64,000 bases of DNA from Methanomassiliicoccaceae archaeon COG_1 (GTDB lineage: Archaea > Thermoplasmatota > Thermoplasmata > Methanomassiliicoccales > Methanomethylophilaceae). Below the pieces are notes generated by a model. That model had not been told where the DNA came from. It saw only the letters and a list, made by a program, of their open reading frames with translations, and ran no database searches. The position numbers and the translations under genes were made by a program. Location: contig JAQQTI010000004.1 in NCBI GenBank assembly GCA_028561875.1, positions 1 through 64,000 of the forward strand. The letters are read 5' to 3'. How positions within the stretch are numbered: position 1 is the first letter of the stretch; each line of letters opens with the position of its first letter. Shown here in pieces: positions 36,658 to 47,003 of the stretch.

Positions 36658-37704
36658 TTACCTGGAGAAGGATTTGACGGTCGCGACCATCATCTTCATG
36701 TTCTCGTCCGGGGTCTGGGTGGCGATGCCGCACCCCGAGGAGACCACGCTGAAGCCGGCCTTGCAGGAGTCGAGGGTGGCCTCCTTGACCTCCTCGGGGG
36801 TGCCCTGGAAGAGGGGCTTGACGGACCCGACGTTGCCGATGAGGGCGGTCTTGCCGCCGATCTTCTCGCAGGCCTTGAAGGGGTCGACCTTCTCCTCGAT
36901 GGAGATGCCCTCAACGCCGGCTCCGGCCATCTGGTCGAGGATCGGATAGGCGTCGCCGCAGATGTGCAGGGCGTTGCCCATCTTCTTCTTCACGGCGCCG
37001 AGGCTCTCCCTGACCGCCTTTCCGGCGGCCTCCTCGAACATATCGGGGGCGAGCATGTCGGTGGAAGCGGAGGGCTCGGACATCTGGATGATGTCGGCCC
37101 CGGCGTCGAGCAGCGCCTGCGCGTACCCCTTGCAGATGGGTCCGGAGGCGGCGACCCACTTGTCAACCTCCTCGGGGGCCATCATCATGCCGAAGATGAG
37201 GTTCTCGGTGCTGACCATGTGGCCGGCGAGGGTGAAGGGCCCGGTGGTTCCGGCGACGATCGCGTAGTTGGCGCCGTGGGACTTCTGGAGGAACTCGCAG
37301 GATTTGATGACCTCGGCGACCCGGCCCCCCTTGAGGAACTCGTCCACGGGCATCATGGAGGAGGGGTCATCGTAGACTCCCTCCATGCAGTCGAACTTGA
37401 ACGGATGGTTCTTGATCATCGGGGCGGCGTCCTTCTTGTCGACGGCCACCGTGCATCCGAGTCTCTCGGCTTCGGCGGTGAGGCAGAAGGAGGTCCTGCA
37501 GCACTCGAAGCCGAAAATATCGGCCTGGGCGGCCGCCAGTTTGGCCATAAGCTCTGCGTTCTTGTGGGCCTCGGGCCATGCGGCGCCGGAGATGTCCATC
37601 TGTCCCACGGTCGCGGACTGGGTGAAAATCGCGACGGGGGGCCTGTCGAGGTCCTCGAGTTTCATCGCGGACTCTACTCTTTGCCTGGGAGTCATATCTG
37701 CCAT
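36658..37704 (-). CDS. mtbA: Methylcobamide:CoM methyltransferase (MtbA/MtaA type)
   Basis: 348 residues of the uroporphyrinogen decarboxylase fold. It moves the methyl group from a corrinoid protein to coenzyme M, feeding MCR in methylotrophic methanogenesis. The zinc site is visible as HICGDAYP (HxC) near residue 240 and SSGCGIATQTP near 325. MTPRQRVESAMKLE at the start is typical. Which corrinoid protein it serves (methylamine, MtbA, or methanol, MtaA) cannot be settled by eye. TATA GGTTTTATAGG near 37742-37750 and AAGGAG just before the ATG. The stop is TAA. Confidence 0.87.
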   Translation of the reverse strand: MADMTPRQRVESAMKLEDLDRPPVAIFTQSATVGQMDISGAAWPEAHKNAELMAKLAAAQADIFGFECCRTSFCLTAEAERLGCTVAVDKKDAAPMIKNHPFKFDCMEGVYDDPSSMMPVDEFLKGGRVAEVIKSCEFLQKSHGANYAIVAGTTGPFTLAGHMVSTENLIFGMMMAPEEVDKWVAASGPICKGYAQALLDAGADIIQMSEPSASTDMLAPDMFEEAAGKAVRESLGAVKKKMGNALHICGDAYPILDQMAGAGVEGISIEEKVDPFKACEKIGGKTALIGNVGSVKPLFQGTPEEVKEATLDSCKAGFSVVSSGCGIATQTPDENMKMMVATVKSFSR

Positions 37705-37823
37705 GATTGTTTTCTCCTTGGCGCGGGAGATGCAATCTTCCTATAAAACCGATGGGGACAATTCACGACCGGGCCCCGCTCCCCTTCCTGTCTCCCCGAA
37801 TCGGAACGTGCAGATGCTGGCAC

Positions 37824-38552
37824 TTACAGAGACAGGTCGTCGAGGTTCGAAAGCCCGCCGATGTGCATCAGCCCCATCTCGGACACCCCCCAGATGTCGG
37901 CGCGTCCCAGGTCGCACCCCTTCAGGGCGGGGGCCATGGCGGAACCCTCCCCGCCGTTGAGGTCGTTCCCGGAGGCGAACGGGCTGAAGGGCGGGATGAC
38001 CACCACCCCCTCCCTCTCGGCTATGACGTAGCATTGCATCTTCACGCTCCCGCTCATCCCGCCCGGAATCCTCAACGAGGGGTGCTCGTGGCCGATGATC
38101 ACCGGCCGGGCGCCGGAGTCGACGTGGCCATGCTCCAGCCTGTAGCCCATTATGTCCACGCTGTCGAGGGCGGTGAGCCCGAGGTCGGCGAGGATGTTCT
38201 GAAGGAAGTTGTCGTGGTTGCCTCTGACGACTACGGTCTCGGCGGCGTCCGAGACTAACCTGACTATGGCGCGCACCTCTTCCCGGGCCTGGTAGCTCGA
38301 GCGGCGGAAGTCGTGTTTCACGTCGCCGAGGAGGACCACCCTCGCCGGCTCGTAGTCATCGAGGATGACGTTGAGGGCGTCGCGGACCGACCCGGTGTTG
38401 ATCCGGGGTATGAACATCCCGTCCGCCTCGAGGGCGGACTCGTAGCCCAGGTGCAGGTCCCCTATGACCGCCGTCGGCCCATCCCTGAGCAGGAGGCAGC
38501 GCTCGTTGGTGACGGTCACCCCCGGCAGGACCTCCGCGTTCTTCAGTCCCAT
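37824..38552 (-). CDS. Calcineurin-like metallophosphoesterase
   Basis: 242 residues. Metal motifs: AVIGDLHLGYE (DxH), VVLLGDVKHDF (GD), VVRGNHDNF (GNHD) and GHEHPS (GHxH). This matches the archaeal phosphoesterase group found next to helicase or DNA-repair genes (MJ0037-like). The ATG at 38552 begins MGLKNAEVLPG. It is divergent from the DHH phosphoesterase; the two starts are about 65 bases apart and share the intergenic promoter. The stop is TAA. Confidence 0.85.
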   Translation of the reverse strand: MGLKNAEVLPGVTVTNERCLLLRDGPTAVIGDLHLGYESALEADGMFIPRINTGSVRDALNVILDDYEPARVVLLGDVKHDFRRSSYQAREEVRAIVRLVSDAAETVVVRGNHDNFLQNILADLGLTALDSVDIMGYRLEHGHVDSGARPVIIGHEHPSLRIPGGMSGSVKMQCYVIAEREGVVVIPPFSPFASGNDLNGGEGSAMAPALKGCDLGRADIWGVSEMGLMHIGGLSNLDDLSL

Positions 38553-38616
38553 GTCGCCTGCCGCATGCGCCCCCGCCCGAAAAAGGTTATTGGAGCGCAG
38601 CGCATGGGCGGGCATC

Positions 38617-40044
38617 ATGAGCGACGACGGAGCCGAGGAGATGAGCCCCGCCCTCCTCCGCGAGGCGAGGAGGGCCGCCGCCGCCCTGAGGGGGGCGGAG
38701 TCCGTCCTCGTCGTCACGCACATCGACGCCGACGGGATCACCTCCGGCGCCATCGCTGCCGCCGCCTGCCGCCGCCTCGGCAAGAGGTGCGAGGTCGACT
38801 TCGAAAAGAAGATCACCGAGGAGACGGTGGCGATGATCAACGCCTCGGAGGCGGACGTCGTATGGGTGTGCGACCTCGGCTCGGCGTACATGTCAATGTT
38901 CACCCGCGAGGGGATCATCGTCACCGACCACCACGTCCCCGACCCCGCGTGGCGTTCCGGGCAGACCTTCCTCGACGGGTACGACTCCTCTTACCAGATG
39001 AACCCTCACCTTTTCGGCGTGTCGGGCGCGTACGAGGTGTGTGGGGCGGGGATGACCTACATCCTCGCGAAGGCGATCGACCCCGCGAACGTGGACCTCG
39101 CGTACCTCGCGGTGGTGGGCGCCGTCGGCGACTTCCAGGACGCCCGCGAGTCCAGGCTCGTCTCGTGGAACCGCATCATACTGCGGGACGCGGTGGGCAA
39201 CGGCGACGTGGCCGTCTCCCGCGGCGTGAGGTGGTACGGCCGCGAGTCCCGGCCCCTGCTGCAGTTCCTGCAGTACGGCGACGAGCCGAAGGTGCCGGGG
39301 ATCACCGACGACCGCGAGGGGTGCGCCGAGCTGCTATACTCCTACGGCGTGGAGCAGAGGGGGCCGGACGGGGGTTGGAGGACGTGGTCCGACCTGCCCG
39401 AGGGCGACCGCGTCGCGCTGGCCGGTGCCCTCGCGTCGCGCCTAGGGGACCCGGCGGACATCGGGAGGCTCATCGGCGAGGTCTACTCGATCGAGCGCTA
39501 CGAGCCCGGTTCGGGCCTGCACGATTCAAAGGAGTTCGCCACCACCCTCAACTCCTGCGGGAGGTACGACGACGCGGCCACCGGGCTGAAGATCTGCGAG
39601 GGCGACCTCTCCGCCCTCGCCGCCGCCGAGCGCAACCGCACCGAGCACCGGAGGAGCATATCCGCCGCGCTGGCCCACGTGAGGTCCAACCACCTCCTCC
39701 GCAAGAGGAGGTACGTGCAGTACTTCGACGCCGGCTCCGAGGTGCGCGAGACCGTCGTGGGAATCGTCGCGGGCATGGTCCTGAACTCGGAGGACGCCGA
39801 CCCGGGGATGCCCGTGATAGCGTTCGCCGACGCCGAAGACGGGGTGAAGGTCTCCGTCCGCGCGCCGAAGGCGCTCGTGGACAGGGGGCTGGACCTCTCC
39901 GACGTCATGAAGGAGGCGTCGAAGAGGGTCGGAGGCCTGGGCGGAGGCCACAGCGTGGCCGCCGGCGCCACCATCCCGCCGGACAGGAAGGGGGTCTTCC
40001 TGGACGAGGTCGAGGACCTCGTCCGCACCGCGCTCAATCCTTGA
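38617..40044 (+). CDS. DHH-family phosphoesterase (archaeal RecJ-like / GAN)
   Basis: 475 residues. The DHH motifs are HIDADGITSGAIA, VCDLGS and IVTDHHVPD, with a GGLGGGHSVAAGATIP DHHA1 end typical of RecJ-like single-strand exonucleases. Archaeal versions work with the replisome (GINS-associated nuclease) or in RNA 5' processing. ATG at 38617 just downstream of a GGTTATTGG element. Ends in TGA and overlaps the convergent ornithine carbamoyltransferase by 11 bases. Confidence 0.87.
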   Translation: MSDDGAEEMSPALLREARRAAAALRGAESVLVVTHIDADGITSGAIAAAACRRLGKRCEVDFEKKITEETVAMINASEADVVWVCDLGSAYMSMFTREGIIVTDHHVPDPAWRSGQTFLDGYDSSYQMNPHLFGVSGAYEVCGAGMTYILAKAIDPANVDLAYLAVVGAVGDFQDARESRLVSWNRIILRDAVGNGDVAVSRGVRWYGRESRPLLQFLQYGDEPKVPGITDDREGCAELLYSYGVEQRGPDGGWRTWSDLPEGDRVALAGALASRLGDPADIGRLIGEVYSIERYEPGSGLHDSKEFATTLNSCGRYDDAATGLKICEGDLSALAAAERNRTEHRRSISAALAHVRSNHLLRKRRYVQYFDAGSEVRETVVGIVAGMVLNSEDADPGMPVIAFADAEDGVKVSVRAPKALVDRGLDLSDVMKEASKRVGGLGGGHSVAAGATIPPDRKGVFLDEVEDLVRTALNP

Positions 40045-40951
40045 GCAGGGTGTACAGCACGGCCTTCTGCGCGTGCAGCCTGTTCTCGGCCTGGTCGAAT
40101 ACCATGCTGTGCTTGCCCTCGATCACCTCGTCGGTGATCTCCTGCCCGCGGTGGGCGGGGAGGCAGTGCATGACGATGCAGTCGGGGTTCGCCATCGAGA
40201 GGAGCGCGTCGTTGATCTGATACATCTGGAAAAGCTTGACCGCCTTATCCGCCGGCGTCTCGTCCCCCATGGAGACCCACGTGTCGGTGTAGAGGACGTC
40301 GGCATCCTTGCAGGCCTCCTGGGGGTCGTGCGAGGCGATGATCTTGCTCCCGTTCTTCTCGGCGATCTGCGCCGCCTTGAGCATGATCTCGGCGTTGGGC
40401 ATCCTCGTCGCGGGGCAGCAGGCGACCATGTCGAGGCCGGCGATGGCGCTCGCGTAGAGCAGCGAGTTGCAGACGTTGTTCCCGTCGCCGAGGAAGACGA
40501 GCTTCCTGCCGCGGAAGCCGCCGAACTTCTCCTTGACGGTCACCATGTCGGCCAGGGCCTGGCAGGGGTGCTCGAGGTCGTCGAGGCCGCTGATCACGGG
40601 AACGCTGGCCCACTCCCCCAGCTTGTCCATCATCTTGTAGTCGAAGGCGCGGTACATTATGCCGTGCACGAAGCGGCTGAGGACGCGGGCGGTGTCCTCC
40701 ACCGTCTCGCCGTGCCCCATCTGCATTCTGGTGACGTCGAGGTAGAGGGCGTGCCCCCCGAGCTCGGTGATGGCGACGTCGAAGGACGTGCGCGTCCTGG
40801 TGCTGGGCTTCTCGAACATCATGGCGAGGGTCTTTCCCGCGAGGGGGTCGCCGTGGCGTCCGCGCTCGGCCTTGAGCTTGATGGCCAGGTCCACGAGCCC
40901 GGGCCATTCCTCCTGCATGTCCAGGACGGAGATCAGGTTTCTTTTTCCCAT
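40034..40951 (-). CDS. argF: Ornithine carbamoyltransferase
   Basis: 305 residues. It makes citrulline from ornithine and carbamoyl phosphate in arginine synthesis. Carbamoyl-phosphate loop FEKPSTRTRTSFD, HPCQALADM, GDGNNVCNSLL, and the ornithine-side HCLPAHRGQEI are all present. Start is the ATG at 40951 (MGKRNLISVL), about 25 bases from a TGTTATTATCC element. It is interesting that an arginine gene sits in a genome with an apparent change in an arginine codon, but I see no link. The stop is TGA. Confidence 0.96.
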   Translation of the reverse strand: MGKRNLISVLDMQEEWPGLVDLAIKLKAERGRHGDPLAGKTLAMMFEKPSTRTRTSFDVAITELGGHALYLDVTRMQMGHGETVEDTARVLSRFVHGIMYRAFDYKMMDKLGEWASVPVISGLDDLEHPCQALADMVTVKEKFGGFRGRKLVFLGDGNNVCNSLLYASAIAGLDMVACCPATRMPNAEIMLKAAQIAEKNGSKIIASHDPQEACKDADVLYTDTWVSMGDETPADKAVKLFQMYQINDALLSMANPDCIVMHCLPAHRGQEITDEVIEGKHSMVFDQAENRLHAQKAVLYTLLKD

Positions 40952-41182
40952 GGGCACCGGATAGCCAAGACCGGATAATAACATGACGGGTCGGGAACCG
41001 TTCCCGCCATGCGCGGGGCGCGCAGCGGAGGCGGATACCCCACGGATCGGAAGGAACGGCCGTCGCACGTGCGCCGGCATCAATCCGGCAATACGAACGG
41101 GTCGCAGCCGGCGTGCGTCCCGATGCGCACGGTGCGGGCGGCGGGCGACATCCTTTAACGGTCATCTCCTGATACGCGTACC

Positions 41183-41893
41183 ATGTCTACTGCACTGGAA
41201 TCGAACGCGGACTACGCCGAGAAGATGAAGCGCATCATGCGCCTCAGGTACGAGCCCGTTGCCGTGAAGCTCGTCCGCGAGGGCGAGAGTTTCCCGCCCG
41301 GGCTCTCCCGCCCGGAGAAGCAGATGAGCCACTGCCAGGCAGTGTTCGCGGCGAAGAACGGCAGCTGCCTGGAGATGCATGCCGAGGACGAGCAGTGCCA
41401 TGTCGGCGCCTCCTGCCTCGGCATGATGCCCGCCCCCGGGAAGGTCGTCAACGGCGAGTTCCACGCGAGCATCGGCATGCACGATTCCCCCGCCGCCGCG
41501 GCGGCGATGATCGCCGCCCGCATGACCGTCCCCGGGAGGGTCGTCGGCGAGGCGGTCTGCCCCCTCGCGAAGGCGGATTTCGTCCCCGACGTCGTCGACT
41601 TCGTCGACATCCCCGAGAGGATATACTGGTTGGTCCCGCTAAGCACCGCCGCGGCGGGCGGTCGCGCCTCGTTCTCCACCGCGCCGTTCCAATGCGCCTG
41701 CGAGGACACCGTCGCCCTGCCGATCATCACCGGGGAGGTCAACATATCCCTCGGCTGCTTCGGCTGCCGCAGGAAGACCGACATGAAGGCGGACGAGATG
41801 GCCGCGGGGGTGCCGTACGCCAAGATCCCGGGCTTCGTCAAGCGCCTCGAGAGGTACGAGGGTGGCGTCATGGCGAAGGCCAAGCGCGACCGA
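41183..41893 (+). CDS. DUF169 family protein, CGA-terminated
   Basis: 236 residues. DUF169 pattern: MRLRYEPVAVKLVREGE, QMSHCQAVFAAKNGSCLEMH, CHVGASCLGM, PIITGEVNISLGCFGCRRKT. Common in methanogens and anaerobic bacteria; the cysteine set suggests metal or cofactor binding, function unknown. A CCTTTAACGG element about 30 bases upstream suggests a leaderless start. The frame ends at AKAKRD followed by CGA (41891-41893). Under the standard code it would continue 27 residues up to a TAA inside an AT-rich stretch before the mcr promoter. Confidence 0.82.
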
Positions 41894-42075
41894 CGCGGCG
41901 CCTTAACGGACCTTTTCTTGCCCCCTTCTTATGCGCGTCCCAGCAATCCGGTGTTATCGGCAAGAATCATTAAATAAAACGTGCGGACCCGGAACCGGAT
42001 TCCCGGGAAACGGCCGGCCTCCGAAACATGCGGATTTTCGCGGCCTCAAGCGTTTTCCGCTGGTTTTCGGTAGTC

Positions 42076-42083
42076 TTTATATG
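42076..42083 (+). promoter_or_regulatory. TATA box of the mcr operon
   Basis: TTTATATG lies about 80 bases before the mcrB ATG, giving a leader of roughly 60 bases with a strong AGGAGGT at 42151-42157. A second AT-rich element (ATTAAATAAAAC near 41970) could be an upstream promoter. Confidence 0.6.
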
Positions 42084-42162
42084 GCATCCCGATATTCCCA
42101 AAAATCGCAAGGGGAACCGCGTTGGGAGCTTCTTCCAATGCGGAAGCAAAAGGAGGTATGTA

Positions 42163-43491
42163 ATGCCAAAATACAAGGACGTAATAGACCTGTATGATGA
42201 CTACGGCAAACGCATCGCGAAAGATGTGCCGCTGGAAGCCATCAGTCCGTTGCGCAACAAGGCGATTCAGAGGATCGCCTCCCTTACCAAGAGGACTGTT
42301 GCCGTCAACCTCGCCGGTATCGAGAAGGGTCTCAAGACCGGCGTCGTCGGCGGAAGCATGATCGCCGGTAAGGAGATCGACGTACCGCTCGTCAAGGACG
42401 CCAAGAAGATCGCCGCGGACATCAAGAAGATGGTCCAGGTGGTGGAGGGCGACGACACGACCGTCGAGGTGAAGAATGACGGCAAGAGCCTTGTCGTCGT
42501 CGTCCCCTCCGACAGGACGGATGCGGGCGTCGAGTACACCACCGGTTTCACCACCGTCGCCGCCGCAGTCACCGAGGCAATCATAAACAGGTACGAGGTG
42601 CCGATGTACAAGGCCAACATGGTGAAGGCCGCGGTCTGGGGCAAATACCCGCAGACCATCGACTTCGAGGGGTCCAACATCAAATCGATCCTCGAAGTCC
42701 CCCAGAAGAACGAGGGCGCCGGCTACGCTCTCAGGAACATCATGTCGAACCACGTCGTCGCCCTCGTCAAGAAGAACGCGATGCAGGGCACGGCGCTCTC
42801 CTCCATCTTCGAGACCTGCGCCGCCTTCGAGATGGGCGACGCGATCGGCCCCTTCGAAAGGGGTCACCTCCTGACCCTGGCCTACCAGGGCCTCAACGCC
42901 GACAACCTCGTGTACTCCCTCGTCAAGAAGAACGGCAAGACCGGGACCGTCGGCACCGTGGTCGCCTCCCTCATGGAGCGCGCCACCGACGACGGCGTGA
43001 TATCCGTCAAGAAGACCCTCCCCAGCGGGTACAAGGTATACACCACCAAGGACCTTCCCCTCTGGAACGCCTACGCCGCCGCCGGCATGGTCGCGGCCGT
43101 CATGGTCAACGTCGGTGCCGCCAGGGCCGCCCAGGGCGTCCCCTCGACCGTCCTTTACTACAACGACCTCCTCGAGCACGAGTCCGGCCTTCCGGGCGTC
43201 GACTACGGGCGCGCGGAGGGTGTCGGGGTCGGCATGTCCTTCTTCTCCCACTCCATCTACGGGGGCGGAGGGCCCGGGCTGTTCCACGGCAACCACGTCG
43301 TCACCAAGCACGCGAAGGGCACCCTCATCCCTGCCGTTACCGCCGGTAACTGCCTCGACGGGGGAACGCAGACCTTCTCCGCGGAGGCCACCTCCGGGCT
43401 GTTCCTGACCGTTTTCGGGAACATGCCCGAGTTCAACACCCCGATGCAGTTCGTCGGGGCCGAGGCGAAGAAGATCAAGAGGAAGGTCTGA
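42163..43491 (+). CDS. mcrB: Methyl-coenzyme M reductase subunit beta
   Basis: 442 residues, normal length. Starts [16 protein letters not shown] at the ATG 42163 with AGGAGGT 6 bases before it. Conserved glycine-rich C-terminal segment includes [20 protein letters not shown] beta forms part of the F430 active-site channel with alpha and gamma. First gene of mcrB-D-G-A; mcrC is not in this operon but at 52.2 kb, as in other Methanomassiliicoccales. No CGA codon occurs in the gene. The stop is TGA. Confidence 0.98.
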   Translation: MPKYKDVIDLYDDYGKRIAKDVPLEAISPLRNKAIQRIASLTKRTVAVNLAGIEKGLKTGVVGGSMIAGKEIDVPLVKDAKKIAADIKKMVQVVEGDDTTVEVKNDGKSLVVVVPSDRTDAGVEYTTGFTTVAAAVTEAIINRYEVPMYKANMVKAAVWGKYPQTIDFEGSNIKSILEVPQKNEGAGYALRNIMSNHVVALVKKNAMQGTALSSIFETCAAFEMGDAIGPFERGHLLTLAYQGLNADNLVYSLVKKNGKTGTVGTVVASLMERATDDGVISVKKTLPSGYKVYTTKDLPLWNAYAAAGMVAAVMVNVGAARAAQGVPSTVLYYNDLLEHESGLPGVDYGRAEGVGVGMSFFSHSIYGGGGPGLFHGNHVVTKHAKGTLIPAVTAGNCLDGGTQTFSAEATSGLFLTVFGNMPEFNTPMQFVGAEAKKIKRKV

Positions 43492-43509
43492 GGGAGCAGA
43501 GGTCTGTAG

Positions 43510-43935
43510 ATGCCCAAGCCAACGGTCGAGTATGCGAGCGTCCCCCTGCCCGAGGTCCGCATCATGACCAACCGCCTTCTCAGCGCCGAGAGCACCGAGA
43601 GGATCCTCAACGCGATCGACGGCATCGAGAACATCAGGCAGGTCAACATGTCCGGCGAGAGCATCCCGGCCACCGTGGGCAGCGGCCCGGGCAAGGGGCT
43701 GCCGGTCAACCACACGGAGCGCCGGACGATCAACGTCGGCGGCCGCGAGGTCGAGCTGCGCTGCATGGTCGGAGCGTTCTACATAGAGCTGCTCGTCGAC
43801 GACGCCGACCAGCTGGAGGCGACAGTGGCTGAGATAAGGAAGGCCTGCGACAGGACGATCGCCGACGGGTACACCGTCGAGGTCGGCAGGTACTCGAAAT
43901 ACAGACCCACCCTAAATGATTACAGGAGTGCGTAA
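43510..43935 (+). CDS. mcrD: Methyl-coenzyme M reductase operon protein D
   Basis: 141 residues. McrD is not part of the final holoenzyme; it binds MCR during assembly or cofactor loading. Recognised by [27 protein letters not shown] (prior to the conserved beta sheet) and its place between mcrB and mcrG. The stop is TAA. Spacing to mcrG is one base. Confidence 0.93.
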   Translation: MPKPTVEYASVPLPEVRIMTNRLLSAESTERILNAIDGIENIRQVNMSGESIPATVGSGPGKGLPVNHTERRTINVGGREVELRCMVGAFYIELLVDDADQLEATVAEIRKACDRTIADGYTVEVGRYSKYRPTLNDYRSA

Positions 43936-43936
43936 A

Positions 43937-44713
43937 ATGGCTAAATACAAGAGACAGTTCTACCCGGGAACCACCTCGCCCGCCAAAAACAGGCGCCGCC
44001 TGATGGATCCCAAAGTGAGGCTGAAGAAGCTGCGCGACGTCCCCATGGACGACGTAGTCAAGCTCATGGGGCACAGGAACCCCGGAGAGGCGTACAAGAG
44101 CATCCACCCCCCGATTGCGGAGGGCAAGGAGCCCAAGTGCCCGATCAGGGAGCTCGTGGAGCCCATCGAGGGCGCCAAGCACGGGGACCGCGTCAGGTAT
44201 ATCCAGTTCACCGACTCGGTCTACTTCGCCCCCGTATCCCCCTACCAGAGGGCGTGGATGTACATGTCCAGGTACAGGGGGATCGACACCGGTACCCTTT
44301 CCGGGAGGCAGATCATCGAGGTCCGCGAGAGGAACCTCGAGCAGATCGCGAAAGAGCTCATCGACAACGAGACCTTCGACCCCGCCCTCACCGGCATCAG
44401 GGGCGCGACCGTCCACGGGCACGCCTGCCGTCTCGACGAGCACGGCCTGATGTTCGATGCCTGGCAGAGGTACCTCTGGGACGACAAGAAGAAGGAGGCC
44501 GTCTACGTGAAGGACCAGGTCGCCATCCCCCTCGACAAGAAGGTCTACGTCGGCAAGCCCGCCAGCATGTCGGACCTCAAGAAGAGGACGACCATCTTCA
44601 GGGCTGACGGCGTCGACATGAGGGACGACAAAGAGGTCACGGACTTCTATATCAGGATCCACAAGCTCAGGACCCTCGGGGGGTACAGGCCGTTCGACGT
44701 CAAGGGTGAGTGA
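43937..44713 (+). CDS. mcrG: Methyl-coenzyme M reductase subunit gamma
   Basis: 258 residues. [20 protein letters not shown] start, [38 protein letters not shown] (in parts) and [23 protein letters not shown] are typical of the gamma subunit, which lines the F430 pocket. ATG at 43937. The stop is TGA, six bases before the mcrA ATG. Confidence 0.98.
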   Translation: MAKYKRQFYPGTTSPAKNRRRLMDPKVRLKKLRDVPMDDVVKLMGHRNPGEAYKSIHPPIAEGKEPKCPIRELVEPIEGAKHGDRVRYIQFTDSVYFAPVSPYQRAWMYMSRYRGIDTGTLSGRQIIEVRERNLEQIAKELIDNETFDPALTGIRGATVHGHACRLDEHGLMFDAWQRYLWDDKKKEAVYVKDQVAIPLDKKVYVGKPASMSDLKKRTTIFRADGVDMRDDKEVTDFYIRIHKLRTLGGYRPFDVKGE

Positions 44714-44718
44714 TTAAC

Positions 44719-46392
44719 ATGGCTACCAAATCCAAGAAAGGCAACGACAAACTCTTCATGGAGGCCGTGAAGAAGAAGTTCACCGAGGACCCGACCTCGA
44801 TGGAGACCAAGTACTACTGCTACGGCGGTTGGAAACAGTCCAAGTCCAAGGTCGAGTTCCAGAAGGAGGCCAAGGAGATCTCCAAGAAGCGCGGTTTCCC
44901 CATGATGAACGAGGACATCGGCGTTCCGCTCGGCCAGAGGTCCTGGATGCCCTACCAGCTGTCCCACACGGACATCTTCGTAGAGCCCGACGACCTGCAC
45001 TGCATCAACAACCCCGCCATCCAGCAGGCGTGGGACGACATCCGGAGGACCGTCCTCGTCGGGCTCGACTCCCCCCACCAGACCATCGAGAAGAGGCTTG
45101 GCAAGGAGGTCACCCCCGAGACCATCAACGCGTACCTCGAGGTCGTCAACCACACCATGCCCGGGGGCGCCGTCGTCCAGGAGCACATGGCCGAGTGCAA
45201 CCCCGCACTCGTCTACGACTCCTACGTGAAGGTCTTCACCGGAGATGACGAGCTCGCGGACGAGATCGACCCCAGGTTCCTCATCAACATCAACAAGAAC
45301 TTCCCCACGGAGCAGGCCGCCAAGCTGAAGAAGGCCATCGGCAAGACCCTCATGCAGGCCGTCCGCGTCCCGACCATGGTCGGCCGCGTGATGGACGGTG
45401 CCACCACCTCCAGGCACGCCGCGATGCAGATCTCGATGGCCTTCATCTCCTCCTACAAGCTCGCCGCCGGGGAGGCCGCCATCGCCGACTTCGCGTACTC
45501 CGCGAAGCACCTCTCCATCAACATGGGGAGCATGATGCCTGCCCGCCGCGCCCGCGGGCCCAACGAGCCCGGGGGAATCAACTTCGGGGCCCTGGACGAC
45601 ATGGTGCAGTCCGACCGCGCCTACCCCGACGACCCCGCCAGGGCCGTCCTCGAGACCGTCGCCCTCGGCGCCATCATCTACGACCAGATCTACCTCGGCG
45701 GCTACATGTCCGGCGGCGTCGGGTTCACCCAGTACGCCACCGCGGCCTACACCGACAACATCCTCGAGGACTACGTCTACCACGCCGTGGACGTCATCAA
45801 GGACAAGTACGGCGGATTCTGCAAGATGAAGGCCGACGACTACGACAAGCAGCTCGCCCTCGGAGACGAGATCTCCTCGTACGCCCTCGAGATGTACGAG
45901 AGGTACCCCTCCGTCATGGAGACCCACTTCGGCGGGTCCCAGAGGGCCACCGTCACCGCCGCCGCCACCGGCATCGCCGGCGCCTTCGCGACCGGCGTCG
46001 CCGACTGCGGCCTGAACCTCTGGTACCAGTCCATGCTCCAGCACAAGGAGAGGACCGGCAGGCTCGGGTTCTACGGGTTCGACCTGCAGGACCAGTGCGG
46101 TTCCGCGAACTCCTATGCCTACAGGTCCGACGAGGGCCTGCCCATGGAGCTCCGCGGCCCGAACTACCCGAACTACGCGATGAACGTCGGGCACCTGTCC
46201 GGCTACGCGGGAATCCCGCAGGCCGCCCACGTCGCCCGCAAGGACGGATTCGTCTCCAACCCGTTCATCAAGGTCGCCTTCTCCGACAAGTCGCTCGTCT
46301 TCGATTTCGCGAACATCACGAAGGAGATCGGGCGCGGCGGGCTCAGGGAGTTCCAGCCGGCCGGGGAGAGGTCCGCGGTCATCAAGGGCTGA
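44719..46392 (+). CDS. mcrA: Methyl-coenzyme M reductase subunit alpha
   Basis: 557 residues. The catalytic subunit with F430. The modification sites are recognisable: [13 protein letters not shown] (methyl-arginine region), and [11 protein letters not shown], where Gly453 corresponds to the thioglycine and Cys460 to the S-methylcysteine position of characterised MCRs. A YcaO gene that could make the thioglycine lies at 47.5-48.7 kb. ATG at 44719; an upstream GTG-like frame start is not needed. No CGA codon inside. The stop is TGA and a DUF2098 gene follows after 5 bases. Confidence 0.99.
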   Translation: MATKSKKGNDKLFMEAVKKKFTEDPTSMETKYYCYGGWKQSKSKVEFQKEAKEISKKRGFPMMNEDIGVPLGQRSWMPYQLSHTDIFVEPDDLHCINNPAIQQAWDDIRRTVLVGLDSPHQTIEKRLGKEVTPETINAYLEVVNHTMPGGAVVQEHMAECNPALVYDSYVKVFTGDDELADEIDPRFLININKNFPTEQAAKLKKAIGKTLMQAVRVPTMVGRVMDGATTSRHAAMQISMAFISSYKLAAGEAAIADFAYSAKHLSINMGSMMPARRARGPNEPGGINFGALDDMVQSDRAYPDDPARAVLETVALGAIIYDQIYLGGYMSGGVGFTQYATAAYTDNILEDYVYHAVDVIKDKYGGFCKMKADDYDKQLALGDEISSYALEMYERYPSVMETHFGGSQRATVTAAATGIAGAFATGVADCGLNLWYQSMLQHKERTGRLGFYGFDLQDQCGSANSYAYRSDEGLPMELRGPNYPNYAMNVGHLSGYAGIPQAAHVARKDGFVSNPFIKVAFSDKSLVFDFANITKEIGRGGLREFQPAGERSAVIKG

Positions 46393-46397
46393 AAGCG

Positions 46398-46682
46398 ATG
46401 GAAAAAGGGGACGTGGCCAAGTACCTCCCGACGTCGACGGTCGGAAGGGTCGAGGACGTGATGGAACGGGACGGCAGGGTCTGGGTCAAACTGGACCGCA
46501 CCGGCCTGTACTACGCGGCCGAGACGCTGACCCCCGCCGACCCGAAGGAGTACAGGGCCACGTCCTTCAAGGAGCGCTCCGCCAAGAAGAAGGACTACAG
46601 GTCGGGGGAGACGGTCGAGGACCTCAACGAGATGGAGAGGAACGTCGACATCGACGACCTGATGCCCAGCGGAGGAGGGCGA
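46398..46682 (+). CDS. DUF2098 protein following mcrA, CGA-terminated
   Basis: 94 residues. The DUF2098 pattern GRVEDVMERDGRVWVKLD, TGLYYAAETL is specific to methanogens and suggests a small SH3-like barrel. It sits 5 bases after mcrA in the same operon. The family length fits a stop at CGA (46680-46682), after MPSGGG. Without it the frame runs through a 12-base GC hairpin and a T-run terminator to 46,943, which is implausible. Confidence 0.8.
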
Positions 46683-46706
46683 GCGCTCCCCGCCACCGAG
46701 GACCGC

Positions 46707-46740
46707 GGGGCGCCCCCCTCGAAAGAGCGGGGGGCGCCCC
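46707..46740 (+). repeat. Perfect 12-bp inverted repeat after the mcr operon
   Basis: GGGGCGCCCCCC at 46707-46718 and GGGGGGCGCCCC at 46729-46740 with a 10-base loop. Each arm also contains a GGGGCGCCCC palindrome. It would form a very stable RNA hairpin that could protect the mcr mRNA 3' end. It lies in the 3' untranslated region only if the CGA at 46680 ends translation. Confidence 0.75.
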
Positions 46741-46758
46741 CGATCCAGAAACGCCTTG

Positions 46759-46783
46759 CCCGCTTTCAGGAGCGGGATTTTTT
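46759..46783 (+). terminator. Terminator of the mcr operon
   Basis: CCCGC-TTTCAGGA-GCGGG stem-loop followed by ATTTTTT. T-runs terminate archaeal transcription. The 320 bases between the CGA of the DUF2098 gene and the next gene at 47004 hold this, the GC hairpin and no gene. Confidence 0.7.
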
Positions 46784-47003
46784 CCTTCCATCCGGCCTTC
46801 GCGGGCCGGCCGTGCGTCACATCGTCGGTTCCCACGGCCCGAACCCCGCCTGCCGATGCTCGCCGGCGCCTCCCCTCGGACGTCGGATGCCGAACATGGC
46901 GAGGTCGGAAACGGCCCCCGAGAGCGGGGGCAGGTCGTTCTAGGGTCTGGCCTCAGGAAAGCCGTTGTGTCCGCATACATACCTGGATCAAGATACCGTA
47001 GGT

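Noticed and set aside
40980-41150. Possible RNA gene upstream of the DUF169 gene
   Set aside because: No cloverleaf, known RNA motif or strong helix pairing was found; it reads as plain GC-rich spacer.
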